Assembly: GCF_037300705.1 (NCBI RefSeq)
Contig: NZ_CP147776.1
Span: 5,834,857-5,898,856, forward strand
DNA length: 64,000 nt
Direction: 5' to 3'
Origin: Massilia sp. W12
GTDB lineage: Bacteria > Pseudomonadota > Gammaproteobacteria > Burkholderiales > Burkholderiaceae_D
Shown here: one piece after another, positions 55,084 to 64,000 of the stretch
How the letters are laid out: the number at the start of each line of letters is the position of its first letter
Numbering within the stretch: the first letter of the stretch is position 1
Program-made: the position numbers and the translations under genes
Notes under the pieces: generated by a model
Told to the model about the DNA's origin: nothing
Seen by the model: only the letters and a program-made list of their open reading frames with translations
Databases searched by the model: none

Positions 55084-55385
55084 AGCGCCACACAAAGAAA
55101 AAGCCACAGGGCTGTTGAACCCCGAAAAACTGCCGCCACACAGATGCACCCGTGGGCGCTGCGCCTGAAGCAAACCATGCCCGCAAGGGCCTCAGATTGC
55201 ATGTGACAGCAGTGCGGCGTCCCTGACAGTGTTGGCCGCCATCGCAGGAAATACTGTATCTGCCATGCAACAAAGCTTGCATTTTGCATCCCCGCTTCCT
55301 GCCATCCGGGGCGCAGCCGCATGTTGGCGGCTGCGTATTGTAGTGGATAAGCGCCGGGTATGCGTAAATCCTTCGTGCATGCCTG
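55084..55385. other. Gene-free stretch upstream of ptsN
   Basis: 302 bp that should contain the ptsN promoter and the end of the pyrE-DUF4124 transcript. I could not identify a clear promoter, terminator or RNA element. Confidence 0.35.
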
Positions 55386-56036
55386 TCAACGTTTTGGTTT
55401 CTCGTTTGTCTGTCCATTAAGTTCTTTGAAGCGGCTCATGGCCTCATCAAAGTACTGTTTATGGCCGATCAAATCTGCTTCCAGTTTTTCCGCCCGTTTG
55501 CGCTCGCCCTGTTCGGAAGTATTGGCGTCATCAAAGCGGGTTTGCATTTCCTGCGAGATTTTTGCTTTCGGGTTGACGCTCTTGATCTTGTCAATTTCTT
55601 TCTGTACTGACTTGCGCTTTTGTGCGTAGGCGTCAGCGGCGTTATTCGCTTCGATGATTTCGTTGCGGATCTGGGTGATCTTACGCTCGCGCGCTGCTTC
55701 AATTTCTTTTTCGCTGCGATACATCGAGAGCAGCAACATATCGCGTTTTTTCTGTTCGGCCAGTGCGGCTTGTTCAGCCTTTTTCTTTTCTTCCTCGGCC
55801 TTCATCGCGGCTTTTTGCTCAGCGGTGGGCGGCGGCCCAATTTCTTTGCGCACCGTGCCATCTTTGCCCAGCAGCTTGGTGCTGCGGTCGGCGCATTCGG
55901 GAATCGGGCGGTCGGAAGTCAGCGTGCGGCCACTGGCGTCCTTGCATTGGTAGATTTGTTGCGCATGAGCGGGGGCGGACAGACTCAGAGACAGGCTGGC
56001 CGCCACGCAAGCGCACAGTATCGCGCGTTTATTCAT
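55386..56036 (-). CDS. Periplasmic DUF4124 domain protein with coiled coil
   Basis: 216 residues. A signal peptide (AAL-rich stretch ending PAHAQ) is followed by a short DUF4124 domain ([21 protein letters not shown]) and a long charged coiled coil (about 70-200). The function is unknown. Its first 8 bases overlap the pyrE stop, so it is co-expressed with pyrE, an arrangement seen in other betaproteobacteria. Confidence 0.8.
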   Translation of the reverse strand: MNKRAILCACVAASLSLSLSAPAHAQQIYQCKDASGRTLTSDRPIPECADRSTKLLGKDGTVRKEIGPPPTAEQKAAMKAEEEKKKAEQAALAEQKKRDMLLLSMYRSEKEIEAARERKITQIRNEIIEANNAADAYAQKRKSVQKEIDKIKSVNPKAKISQEMQTRFDDANTSEQGERKRAEKLEADLIGHKQYFDEAMSRFKELNGQTNEKPKR

Positions 56037-56706
56037 GGGTTCTCGCTATGCCGTAACGTTGCCGATATGCCGCCACCGCCTGCTGATACTGGCTCAGTCT
56101 GGGATCGGCTGCGGCGCTGTTTAAATAGTCGAACAAATCATCCAGATTCGCAATCGAAATCACTGGAATGTCATATTGCTGCTGGACTTCCTGCACGGCT
56201 GATAATTCCGAAATCACGCCATCCTTGCCGCCGCGCTCCATGCGGTCGAGCGCGATTAATACTGCGCAAGGCTGCGCGCCGGCGGCTTTGATCAATTGCA
56301 CCGATTCGCGCACCGAGGTGCCGGCGGAAATCACGTCGTCAATAATCACCACCTTGCCTTGCAGGCGCGCGCCGACCAGGCTGCCGCCTTCGCCATGGTC
56401 TTTGGCTTCTTTGCGGTTGTATGCGAAAGAAGTGTTGCGGCCATGGCCGGCCAGCGCCACCGCAGTCGCGCTGGCCAGGGTGATGCCCTTGTAGGCCGGG
56501 CCGAACAGCATATCGAATTCAAGGCCGGAAGCGAGCAGGGTTTGCGCATAGAACTGCGCCAGACGGCCCAGATTGGCGCCATCATTGAACAGCCCGGCGT
56601 TGAAGAAATAAGGAGAGGGGCGGCCTGCCTTGGTGATAAATTCGCCAAACGACAGCACACCGGCTTGCACGGAAAATGCAATAAATTCCTGACGTAAATT
56701 GCTCAA
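56029..56706 (-). CDS. pyrE: Orotate phosphoribosyltransferase
   Basis: Makes orotidine 5'-phosphate from orotate and PRPP in pyrimidine synthesis. 225 residues. [13 protein letters not shown] near the N-terminus, [33 protein letters not shown] (catalytic Lys loop) and the PRPP motif [17 protein letters not shown] are all present. It is divergent from exonuclease III. Confidence 0.96.
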   Translation of the reverse strand: MSNLRQEFIAFSVQAGVLSFGEFITKAGRPSPYFFNAGLFNDGANLGRLAQFYAQTLLASGLEFDMLFGPAYKGITLASATAVALAGHGRNTSFAYNRKEAKDHGEGGSLVGARLQGKVVIIDDVISAGTSVRESVQLIKAAGAQPCAVLIALDRMERGGKDGVISELSAVQEVQQQYDIPVISIANLDDLFDYLNSAAADPRLSQYQQAVAAYRQRYGIARTHE

Positions 56707-56862
56707 GTTGACCTCTGGGAAAGAATGGATGGCCGGACAGCGGCGCTGGCGGCGCTCAAGTCCCTCATTTTAGCTTCAATCATGCCCTCTGACAGCTTGC
56801 GGCGGCGAGGTGCGCGGCAGGAAATCGGGTATGCTGGCGTTTTTTTTGCGCGAAAACCAGTC

Positions 56863-57642
56863 ATGCCCAAAATCATCTCAGCCAATTTGAATGGCATCCG
56901 CTCCGCCGCCAGCAAGGGTTTTTTTGAATGGATGCAAGCGCAGCAAGCCGATGTGGTTTGCGTGCAGGAATTGAAGGCGCAGGCCGCCGATATGACGCCC
57001 GCTTTTTTACAGCCGGATGGCTGGCATGGGCACTTCCAATACGCTGAAAAGAAAGGTTACTCCGGCGTTGGCGTGTACAGCCGGGCGCAGCCGGACAAGG
57101 TGCAAATCGGCTTTGGCAGCGCGGAATTCGACCCTGAAGGGCGCTATGTGCGGGTGGATCTGGGGCCGCTCACCGTGATTTCCCTGTATTGCCCGTCCGG
57201 CTCCTCATCGGAAGAGCGGCAGCAAGCCAAATTCCGTTTCATGGCGGAATTTTTCCCGCATTTGCAGGCTTTGCAGCAGGAAATGAAAGACAGCGGGCGT
57301 GAGTTGGTGATTTGCGGCGATTGGAATATCGCACACCAGGAAATCGACCTGAAAAACTGGAAGGGCAATTTGAAGAATTCCGGTTTTTTACCGGAAGAGC
57401 GCGCCTGGTTTGGCCGCGTGCTGGAGCAAGCCGGTTATTGCGATGTGCACCGCCAGCTCTTGCCCGGGGTGGCGCAATACACCTGGTGGAGCAATCGCGG
57501 CCAGGCTTGGGCCAAGGATGTCGGCTGGCGTATTGATTACCAATTGGCCAGCGCCGGTCTTGCGGCGCGCGCGCGTTCGGTCTCGGTCTATAAAGAGCAG
57601 CGTTTTTCCGATCACGCGCCTTTAATCATTGAATACGATTGA
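56863..57642 (+). CDS. xth: Exodeoxyribonuclease III (AP endonuclease)
   Basis: 259 residues of the exonuclease III/APE1 family, cleaving at abasic sites in base-excision repair. It has MPKIISANLNGIRSA, the metal-binding Glu in CVQELKAQ, GDWNIAHQEIDLKN, and the C-terminal catalytic SDHAPLIIEY. The start at 56863 fits the family; the frame is open to 56725 with no homology. Lies divergently from pyrE. Together with mutM, mutY and uvrA this makes four DNA-repair genes in the window. Confidence 0.94.
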   Translation: MPKIISANLNGIRSAASKGFFEWMQAQQADVVCVQELKAQAADMTPAFLQPDGWHGHFQYAEKKGYSGVGVYSRAQPDKVQIGFGSAEFDPEGRYVRVDLGPLTVISLYCPSGSSSEERQQAKFRFMAEFFPHLQALQQEMKDSGRELVICGDWNIAHQEIDLKNWKGNLKNSGFLPEERAWFGRVLEQAGYCDVHRQLLPGVAQYTWWSNRGQAWAKDVGWRIDYQLASAGLAARARSVSVYKEQRFSDHAPLIIEYD

Positions 57643-57656
57643 AGCCGGGCCGGGCT

Positions 57657-57911
57657 TTATTCCTCATCGACCCAAATGATCAATTGCACGGCCTCGCCCG
57701 CCACCTGAAAAATACTGCCGGGCTGGACATCGCGTATTTTCAATACCAGATCAGGATCTTGCAAAGCGCGGCCGTCCAGCCAAACCTGGCCGGACTGCAC
57801 CAGGGCGCGCGCGGCTTGCTCATCGGCGGCGAATTGCAATGAGCGCAACATATCCAGCAAGGGTTTGCCGACATACAGGGAATATTCCGCCACGGCCCAG
57901 GTTTTCATCAA
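57657..57911 (-). CDS. Small S4-domain RNA-binding protein
   Basis: 84 residues. The core LLDMLRSLQFAADEQAARALVQSGQVWLDGRAL is an S4-like fold with the helix-turn and VxLDGR motif, close to the YbcJ type. The C-terminus is acidic. It binds structured RNA in related proteins; its target is unknown. It converges on xth and follows the esterase gene on the minus strand (9-base gap). Confidence 0.75.
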   Translation of the reverse strand: MMKTWAVAEYSLYVGKPLLDMLRSLQFAADEQAARALVQSGQVWLDGRALQDPDLVLKIRDVQPGSIFQVAGEAVQLIIWVDEE

Positions 57912-57920
57912 TCTTTCCTT

Positions 57921-58847
57921 TCATTTTTGTGCTTGCGGCGCAAACACGCTGCGTAAAGCGCGCGTGAGCCAGACCGGATTCACGCTCAAATGATCTTCGT
58001 CCGGAATGATCGCAATATGCTGCCGCAGGCCGGGATACTTGCGCGCCGCCAGCCGCGCGTGCATGGCTTGCACATCGGCCACGATATCATCGTCCTGGGA
58101 ATAACGGGGATCGCCTTTTTTTACCGCTTCCAGCGCTCCGGCATACCAATACACCTCGGTCTTCATATCCTGGTTTTTGGCGGCATAGTTTTTTTCGGTG
58201 TCAAACAGCATTTTATTATTGAACCACAGCGATGGGCTGCCCAAGAGCCAGACATCGAATAATTCCGGCGTGTGCAACAGCGCATCCACCCCCAGCACAG
58301 CGCCATAGGAATGACCGGCAAACACCTTGCGCTTGGGATCAATCCGGTAGCGTGAGAGTACAAAAGGCAGAATTTCCTGCGCCAGATACTGGCGATAGGC
58401 CGCACTTTGCCCGTACACGCCCTGGCTGTAGTGTTTGTTGTCCGATTTCACCTGGGCCGGGGTGTAATCGCGGTTGCGGCTCTGGGTCGGCGTATCGCCT
58501 TGCGCATAAGAGAGGCCGACCAGGATGAAATCCTGTAATTTGCGGCCATGATCAGACAGCCGGCGCGACAGCGCGCGCGTGACGGGGAAGGCGTAATTGG
58601 CGTCCGCCACAAATAACACCGGATACTTTTGCTTGCTCTGCGCATACGCGGCAGGCAGGGAGACGAAAACCTGATAACTGCGCCCCTGCAGCTGGCGCGG
58701 CAGATTCAGCACCTCAGTATCCTCAAGTTGATACAGCGGGGCCGGGGCGGCGTCAGCGGCGCACGCCTCTATGCTCAGAAGCGGGGGGATAAGTACAAGC
58801 AGGCTGGCGCAGGTGCGCACAAAGCGGCGGAAAAACATCTTCATCAT
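57921..58847 (-). CDS. Secreted alpha/beta hydrolase, esterase (Fes/IroE-like)
   Basis: 308 residues with a signal peptide (FFRRFVRTCASLLVLIPPLLS). The esterase-D-like fold: KYPVLFVADANY, the nucleophile elbow GHSYGAVLG (Ser near 183) and the catalytic His in PDEDHLSV near the end. Similar proteins hydrolyse siderophore or other ester bonds in the periplasm; the substrate is not predictable here. The ATG pair at 58847/58844 was chosen; a TTG at 58862 extends the frame by five codons. It probably forms an operon with the S4 gene. Confidence 0.75.
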   Translation of the reverse strand: MMKMFFRRFVRTCASLLVLIPPLLSIEACAADAAPAPLYQLEDTEVLNLPRQLQGRSYQVFVSLPAAYAQSKQKYPVLFVADANYAFPVTRALSRRLSDHGRKLQDFILVGLSYAQGDTPTQSRNRDYTPAQVKSDNKHYSQGVYGQSAAYRQYLAQEILPFVLSRYRIDPKRKVFAGHSYGAVLGVDALLHTPELFDVWLLGSPSLWFNNKMLFDTEKNYAAKNQDMKTEVYWYAGALEAVKKGDPRYSQDDDIVADVQAMHARLAARKYPGLRQHIAIIPDEDHLSVNPVWLTRALRSVFAPQAQK

Positions 58848-58921
58848 GAATGGGATCTGCAAACCGCCTATTCTGCCATAGTGCGCGAAAGAATCCGGCC
58901 CGGTCTTTGCCCCGCTGCAGC

Positions 58922-59962
58922 TTAACGGTAACTCGAATAGCGCAGCAAAATCTCGGTGCGCTTTTTCAGCATTTCATCACCCTTATCGCGCTGCCCGGCC
59001 TTGAAATAGGCGCGCAGCAAAATATCGATGCTGGCCAGATCCCAGGGATTGTTTTTTTCCAGATTCAGATTCAACACTTCAATCGCGCGTAAAGGCTCCT
59101 CGCGATCCATATACACAGACGCCAATTCGCGCGCCAGGCCGTCATAGGGTTTGTCAGTCATGCCTTTTTGCAGCCAGGCCAGACGGCTGTCGAAATCCTG
59201 TTTTTCCTTGGCCGCCTGGGCTTCCTGGTGACAGTAACGCGACTCCAGGCCGGCGAGTAATTCGGGGGCCAGTTTGCGCGCTTGCATCTGATTGATGAAG
59301 TCGCGCATGAGTTGAAACGAGCCGCCTTCGGGCGGGTAAAGCGTGGCGAAATAAGCAAACACCGTGGCCGGCAATTGCGGATCAAGCGCAATCGCTTTTT
59401 CAAACAGGGCGCGGCTTTGTTCCGCCGGCTTGCCCAGCGCGCGGTTGAGGTTGATTTGCTCAGCCAGGCACAGTGCGCAAGGATCAATCGCCTTTTGCGC
59501 CGCCTGCAGATCCGCCGCCGCCAAATCCATCAAGCGCATAAATTCGGCCTGGCGGCGCGCTTCATCCACCCCTTCCTCATCATTGCGGCGCCAGGCTTCC
59601 ACCTGAAAATACATGCCGCGCAATAAATACGCATAGCCGCTGTTGGTTTGCGTCACCCATTCATTAAAGCGGCGCGTGGCCCCGCCCAGATTCACATTCG
59701 CAATCGCATACCAGCGTTTTTGCCACAGTTCCGCACTGATTGTTTTTTGCCCGTATTGCTGATTTGTTTCATCCAGCGCTGTTTCCAGCGCCGCATAGCG
59801 CTCATGCGCAAACAGGCCGATCAGGGTGTTGCGTTCGTGTTCTTCATCTTCAAATTTTTGGCAGCCGGAAAGCAGGGCCAGCGCCAGAAACAGGCGGGCA
59901 GAGGCCGACAACAGAATGCGCAAAACAGTCATGGCGGGCGGCTGGAGTGGAGGTGTTGACAT
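58922..59962 (-). CDS. TPR-like lipoprotein, possibly DUF4034
   Basis: 346 residues. The N-terminus (from MTVLRILLSASARLFLALAL) is a lipoprotein signal with LLSGC. The remainder is helical, TPR-like, containing NSGYAYLLRGMYFQVEAWRR and the Cys pair DPCALCLAEQ; it is reminiscent of DUF4034 proteins, but the match is from memory only. The start is 59962 or the internal ATG at 59932. The function is unknown. It lies between the esterase gene and the large PHP-fold hydrolase, all on the minus strand. Confidence 0.65.
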   Translation of the reverse strand: MSTPPLQPPAMTVLRILLSASARLFLALALLSGCQKFEDEEHERNTLIGLFAHERYAALETALDETNQQYGQKTISAELWQKRWYAIANVNLGGATRRFNEWVTQTNSGYAYLLRGMYFQVEAWRRNDEEGVDEARRQAEFMRLMDLAAADLQAAQKAIDPCALCLAEQINLNRALGKPAEQSRALFEKAIALDPQLPATVFAYFATLYPPEGGSFQLMRDFINQMQARKLAPELLAGLESRYCHQEAQAAKEKQDFDSRLAWLQKGMTDKPYDGLARELASVYMDREEPLRAIEVLNLNLEKNNPWDLASIDILLRAYFKAGQRDKGDEMLKKRTEILLRYSSYR

Positions 59963-60038
59963 GATAGCGCTGTTGTTTGCGCATTGTCACCTGCCGCAAG
60001 GGACAGCCAGGGCGCACGGCCCTGGCCGGGGAGGCGGA

Positions 60039-62765
60039 TTACTTGACGGTCAGACTGGCGTCATCGATCAGGAAGGAGGTTTGTTTGCTGCTGTTTTCCA
60101 CCCCTTCAAAATGAATTTGCACAGATTGGCCTTTCCATTGGCTCAAGTCGTAGCTCAATTTCTTGTAGCTGCTCTTGTCCAGATTCGACCAGGCGCCAAG
60201 CGTCGCCAACACCTTGCCGCTGCTGTTGCGCACGGTCAGGGTGAGGGTGTCTTTTTTCAGCGTGGTGACGGTTTCTTCGGTGCTGATTTTCAGCCAGAAG
60301 CTCAGTTGCGCGCTGCTCAAGCTGGCCGGCAGACTCACGCTTTGCGCCAGGCTGTCAGTATGTGCTTCGCCATAGCCGTTCAACCAGGCTTTGTACTGTC
60401 CGCCGTGGGCGGCTTCGTTGGCGTCGTTATTGATCACGCCGCTGGTGGTTTTCCAGCCGCTGGTCTTTTTCTCAAAATCGCCATTCACCAGCAATTCCTG
60501 CGTCTGGCCGGAGTTGTTGACCGTAAAATCAGCCGCCGCGCTGGCCTTGTTGCCGGCCGCGTCAAACGCCGTGGCTTGCAGCTTGTGCGCGCCATTCGCC
60601 AGCGTGGTCGAGTCCAGCGCCAATTGCCAGGGCGCGCTGCTGAGGCTGCCACGGCTCACGCCATCCACCGCAAACTCCACCTTGACCACGCCCACATTGT
60701 CGCTCGCGTTCGCGCTCAGTTGCAGCATACCGCTGCTGCCGCTGACCTTGGCGCTGACTTGCGGCGGGGTGCTGTCTTTTTGCACATTGCTGACCGTGAA
60801 GCTGACAGCAGCGGACATGGCGCAATTCGCGGCGGCGTCGCAAGCTCTGGCTTGCAGGCTGTGCGCGCCATTGCTCAGCTTAGTGCTGTCAAACGCCAGC
60901 GTGAACGGCTCTTGCGTGAGCGTGCCTTGCAAGGCGCCATCGACATAAAATTCCAGCTTGCTCACGCCGACATTGTCGCTCGCCTTGGCGCTGAATTGCA
61001 GCGTGCCGCTGGAGCCGGACACGGCGGCGCTGACGTTAGGCGCCTGGGTGTCGCCGCCGCCATCGCCTTCCTGCGTGACCCAGATCGGCGCCGACCACAT
61101 GATCTTGCCATCATCCTGGGTCAGTTTGGCGTAATAAAAATGCGCACCGGCCTTGGGCGTGATGCTTTGCTGCGCGCCTTCGCCCAGCAGCGCCGTGCTG
61201 CCGGCGACGCCCGGCACGCCTTCAATAATTTGCACGCTGGCGACTTGTTTGCCATTGCTGTTGGCGTGGCTGACCGTGAAATTCAAGGGGCCGCGATTGG
61301 TGAAACGTTCGCCCATCATGCGGCCATTTGCCTGCAGCACGATTTGCGCATTCTTATCCATGGTGGCGAAGACGCGGCGCGCCTTCAAGGCCGCCAGGAA
61401 GTTTTCCTGATTCAGCGTGCTGCCGGCAGGCAGCAAGACGCCGGTGCGGTTTGGCGCCGAGGCGCCCCAGTTGGCGCAATGATTATCCTGATTGCTGGAG
61501 AAGGCGATGTGATAGCCATTTTCCAGCAATTTATTACAGGCCGATTCAAAAGAAGATAAATCGCCGTCGGATTCATCGGTGACATTGGAAAACGCCGAAG
61601 AATTCATCACTTCGCACAGCACCATCACCTGATCGCCATCAGCGTGATAGCCCAGCGCTTTGCCGTTCACCAGAAATTGTCCGCTTTTTTCCGGGTGATT
61701 GAATTGGCCGATCCAATTCTTTTGCTTCATTAATGTGTAGAGCGCCGCGTAATCATTGCGCGCAATAAAGGTGTCGCCAATCAATTGCTGGCTGTTATTG
61801 TATTCCCAGCCCAATAATTCCTGCGCGCCCATGATATTCAAATGGCCGCCATTTGAAATCACACCCCATTCCATGCCATATAAACCGAGGAAATCTTTAT
61901 TTTTGGCATTGTAATCCGCCGCGCTTTTCAAACCGGATTGATAACGCGCACGCGCCACCGCCGCATCAGCATTTGCATTGGCGCTGTTGGCCGAGCCGTC
62001 AAATAAATGGTTATGCTCCGAAGTCAGCAGAAAATCCAGGCCATGTTTGTGCGCAAAAGCATAGGCGTCGGTCGGGCCATAAGCGCCGCGTTGCGGGGCC
62101 ACCGCATGGCTGCAGGAAGCGTTTTCCCCGCCGCCGTCGCTGTGATTGGTCTGGCTGTGCAGATTGCCGTAGTACACGCTGTAAGGCAGGCCAGCCGTGG
62201 CCGGGGCCAGACGCTGCGCGCCACGCTTGCCGGCCAGCGGCTGGAACAGCGGCATGCGCTGCGGCGTGACCATGCCGACTTGCATCGGCCAGCTTTGTTG
62301 AATCCAATCCAGACCGCTTTTCTTTTGCAGGGCGGCGAATAATTGTGCGGCGTCGGTTTGCGGGATCGAGCGTTGCATATCAATCGCCACCGCCTCCATT
62401 TGCACCGTGTAAATACCGTCCGGCAGCGCGTTTTTGGCATTGCGGCCCTGCCATTGAATATTTTTGCGCAATTTTTTATTGACCGGCAAAGCATCTGCGC
62501 CATACCAGGTTTGTATCACATTTTGTTTTTTATCCAGCAATTGCACACGCCATACTGCAGCTTGTGCGGTATCCGCATGCGGATATTCAAAATGCAGGGT
62601 GAATTGACGGGCTTGATTGCCAGCCGGATTTAATGCGCGGAATGGGGCTTGCAAACTGGCGGAAAATTCCGCGTGATCCAATGCATGCGCATACAGATTT
62701 TGCGCCGGCAGCAGCGCGCTGCACAGACTGAGAGCCAAGAGAGTAGGGCGGATCATTTTTTTCAT
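60039..62765 (-). CDS. Secreted PHP-fold metallohydrolase with Ig-like repeats and jelly-roll domain
   Basis: 908 residues. A signal peptide (RPTLLALSLCSALLPAQNLYA) is followed by a PHP/CehA-like hydrolase domain (about 190-490) with metal ligands in NLHSQTNHSDG and TSEHNHLF and a later SSNQDNH. Two tandem Ig-like domains (about 595-690 and 690-785, each with SAxVSGSSG... ASDNVGV...VDG) come next, then a C-terminal jelly-roll module (from LLVNGDFE). It is exported and probably degrades a phosphoester or glycoside polymer outside the cell; the substrate is unknown. It stands alone, with a GC hairpin (60007-60025) downstream. Confidence 0.75.
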   Translation of the reverse strand: MKKMIRPTLLALSLCSALLPAQNLYAHALDHAEFSASLQAPFRALNPAGNQARQFTLHFEYPHADTAQAAVWRVQLLDKKQNVIQTWYGADALPVNKKLRKNIQWQGRNAKNALPDGIYTVQMEAVAIDMQRSIPQTDAAQLFAALQKKSGLDWIQQSWPMQVGMVTPQRMPLFQPLAGKRGAQRLAPATAGLPYSVYYGNLHSQTNHSDGGGENASCSHAVAPQRGAYGPTDAYAFAHKHGLDFLLTSEHNHLFDGSANSANANADAAVARARYQSGLKSAADYNAKNKDFLGLYGMEWGVISNGGHLNIMGAQELLGWEYNNSQQLIGDTFIARNDYAALYTLMKQKNWIGQFNHPEKSGQFLVNGKALGYHADGDQVMVLCEVMNSSAFSNVTDESDGDLSSFESACNKLLENGYHIAFSSNQDNHCANWGASAPNRTGVLLPAGSTLNQENFLAALKARRVFATMDKNAQIVLQANGRMMGERFTNRGPLNFTVSHANSNGKQVASVQIIEGVPGVAGSTALLGEGAQQSITPKAGAHFYYAKLTQDDGKIMWSAPIWVTQEGDGGGDTQAPNVSAAVSGSSGTLQFSAKASDNVGVSKLEFYVDGALQGTLTQEPFTLAFDSTKLSNGAHSLQARACDAAANCAMSAAVSFTVSNVQKDSTPPQVSAKVSGSSGMLQLSANASDNVGVVKVEFAVDGVSRGSLSSAPWQLALDSTTLANGAHKLQATAFDAAGNKASAAADFTVNNSGQTQELLVNGDFEKKTSGWKTTSGVINNDANEAAHGGQYKAWLNGYGEAHTDSLAQSVSLPASLSSAQLSFWLKISTEETVTTLKKDTLTLTVRNSSGKVLATLGAWSNLDKSSYKKLSYDLSQWKGQSVQIHFEGVENSSKQTSFLIDDASLTVK

Positions 62766-63158
62766 TATCGTCTCACATAATCATTGGATATGAAGCGGCC
62801 TGCGGCAACAGAGCGCATCTTTACCAATTCCGGAAATAAAGCCGGAGCGTGCGCATCACGCACCACTCCGGCGCAGACTTATACGCCAGCCAAAGGCCGG
62901 CTATGCAGGACAGTTTGCTGCCTCTTCTTTTTCAGGGGTGTGCGCAAGCACCCTCGCTTCGGGGGAAGGGGATAACGCTTGCAGCGCTGCGCATCTTAGG
63001 GCAGGCGGCAGGCTTTGCCTAGAGACATGCCGCAAATTGCATAATTTCTGTCGCGATTGTGAAAAAAACGCCAATTTTCTGAAATTGATTGCAAGGGGGC
63101 CGGATTTATAGCGTCTATAGCCCGGCTATAATGAATCTTTTGTTCCACTTGCACCGTC
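62766..63158. other. Gene-free stretch between the hydrolase gene and ybaK
   Basis: 393 bp separating divergent genes. A bulged hairpin lies at 62841-62872 (GCCGGAG / CTCCGGC with an inner GTGCG / CGCAC). Towards ybaK there is a TATAAT at 63127-63132, overlapped by a perfect short palindrome TATAGC-CCG-GCTATA (63116-63130). No -35 of quality is seen. Confidence 0.45.
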
Positions 63159-63644
63159 ATGGCCAAACACGTCTCCGAAACGCCCGCCACCCAAATGTTG
63201 AAACGCGCCGGCGTGATGTTCACTGAGCATCCCTATGAATATGAAGAGCATGGCGGCACGGCGGTCTCTTCGCGTGAGCTGGGCGTAGCCGAGCACAGCG
63301 TGGTGAAAACCCTCATCATGCAAGACGAAGCGGCGCGCCCCTTGGTGGTCTTGATGCATGGCGATTGCAAAGTTTCGACCAAAAACCTGGCGCGCCAGGC
63401 CGGCAAGAAAAGCATTGCCCCCTGCACCCCGGAAGTGGCCAACCGCCACAGCGGTTATCTGGTCGGCGGCACCTCGCCCTTCGGCTTGAGAAAGGCGATG
63501 CCGGTGTATTGCGAGCGCAGCATTTTTGCGCTGGACAAAATCTACATCAATGGCGGACGGCGCGGCTATCTGCTCGGCCTCGCCCCGCAGGTCTTGCGCG
63601 ACGTGCTGCAAGTGATTGAAGTCGATTGCGCCTTGCAGGAATAA
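63159..63644 (+). CDS. ybaK: Cys-tRNA(Pro)/Cys-tRNA(Cys) deacylase
   Basis: 161 residues of the YbaK/ProX family, which clears cysteine mischarged on tRNA-Pro. It has the family pattern TPATQMLKRAG, HPYEYEEH, the catalytic Lys region GDCKVSTKNLARQAG, and VGGTSPFGLRKAMPVY. Full length. plsY follows after 72 bases. Cytoplasmic. Confidence 0.94.
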   Translation: MAKHVSETPATQMLKRAGVMFTEHPYEYEEHGGTAVSSRELGVAEHSVVKTLIMQDEAARPLVVLMHGDCKVSTKNLARQAGKKSIAPCTPEVANRHSGYLVGGTSPFGLRKAMPVYCERSIFALDKIYINGGRRGYLLGLAPQVLRDVLQVIEVDCALQE

Positions 63645-63716
63645 GCCGCCTTGCGCCCGGTCTGCCCCTCGCATATACTCGCGCATCGCTTGAACTGAGA
63701 TTTCCCGGACTGCTCC

Positions 63717-64000
63717 ATGATCACCACCTTGCTTTTTGTGCTTGCCGCCTATCTGATCGGCTCTATTTCCTTCGCTGTCGTCGTCAGCCGTGGTTTTGGC
63801 CTGGCCGATCCGCGCACCTATGGTTCAAAAAATCCGGGCGCGACCAATGTTTTGCGCAGCGGAAATAAAAAAGCCGCGATTCTCACCTTGTTGGGCGACA
63901 GTTTGAAAGGCTGGTTTGCCGTCTTCGCCGCCAAACAATGGGGCCCGCAATTGCAGCTCGATGAGAGCGGCGTGGCGCTGGTGGCGCTGGCCGTGTTTCT
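63717..64000 (+). CDS. plsY: Glycerol-3-phosphate acyltransferase PlsY (5' part)
   Basis: Transfers acyl groups from acyl-phosphate to glycerol 3-phosphate, the first step of phospholipid synthesis, in the inner membrane. Only the first ~94 codons are in the window and the frame runs off the right edge. It begins [25 protein letters not shown] with a transmembrane segment, then the catalytic motif 1 [12 protein letters not shown] and [10 protein letters not shown]. Confidence 0.95.
   Translation, partial: MITTLLFVLAAYLIGSISFAVVVSRGFGLADPRTYGSKNPGATNVLRSGNKKAAILTLLGDSLKGWFAVFAAKQWGPQLQLDESGVALVALAVF

Overview
This 64 kb window comes from the chromosome of a betaproteobacterium, most likely order Burkholderiales and plausibly near Oxalobacteraceae. 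The evidence is a polyhydroxybutyrate (PHB) set (phaA, phaB, phasin), the lolB-ispE-tRNA-Gln-prs-rplY(Ctc) block, a ptsN-hprK-rapZ operon, pyrE next to a DUF4124 gene, and generally GC-rich codon use. There is no rRNA, prophage, intact insertion sequence or CRISPR array. Two tRNA genes are present: initiator tRNA-fMet and tRNA-Gln(TTG).

Layout, 0-14 kb: partial uvrA with a LexA-like box, an RDD membrane protein, pth with a patatin-like gene, then a tight five-gene minus-strand operon for NAD salvage (nicotinamidase-like hydrolase, pncB, nadE, NadM/Nudix, HEAT protein). Two perfect inverted repeats lie at its promoter. Immediately upstream in the same direction is a SIR2-TPR gene of the kind seen in NAD-linked phage defence. 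14-24 kb: lipoprotein, PhoX phosphatase with a Pho box, the PHB genes, the minCDE operon, a DUF697-like protein and an orphan response regulator.

24-38 kb: a two-domain M16 peptidase, tRNA-fMet, and a DAHL sensor domain overlapping a di-heme peroxidase gene. Then comes a 2.4 kb AT-rich stretch without credible genes that carries three related hairpin elements. After it lie slyX, a SulP transporter, aspS, DUF502, FmdB, a Tse2/Tsi2-like toxin-immunity pair that looks acquired, a 2-oxoglutarate oxygenase and apt. 38-52 kb: pseudouridine catabolism (psuK, psuG, LacI regulator), rplY, prs (with a terminator in its leader), tRNA-Gln, ispE, lolB, a TPR protein, then mutM, a dynamin-like GTPase and mutY.

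52-64 kb: a small secreted protein, rapZ-hprK-ptsN, DUF4124-pyrE, exonuclease III, an S4 protein, an esterase, a TPR lipoprotein, a large secreted PHP-fold hydrolase with Ig-like domains, ybaK and the start of plsY. Most of the window is conserved housekeeping. The parts most worth following up are the SIR2-TPR gene beside the NAD operon, the three hairpin elements at 30-31.3 kb, the Tse2/Tsi2 pair, the DAHL-peroxidase pair and the prs leader terminator.
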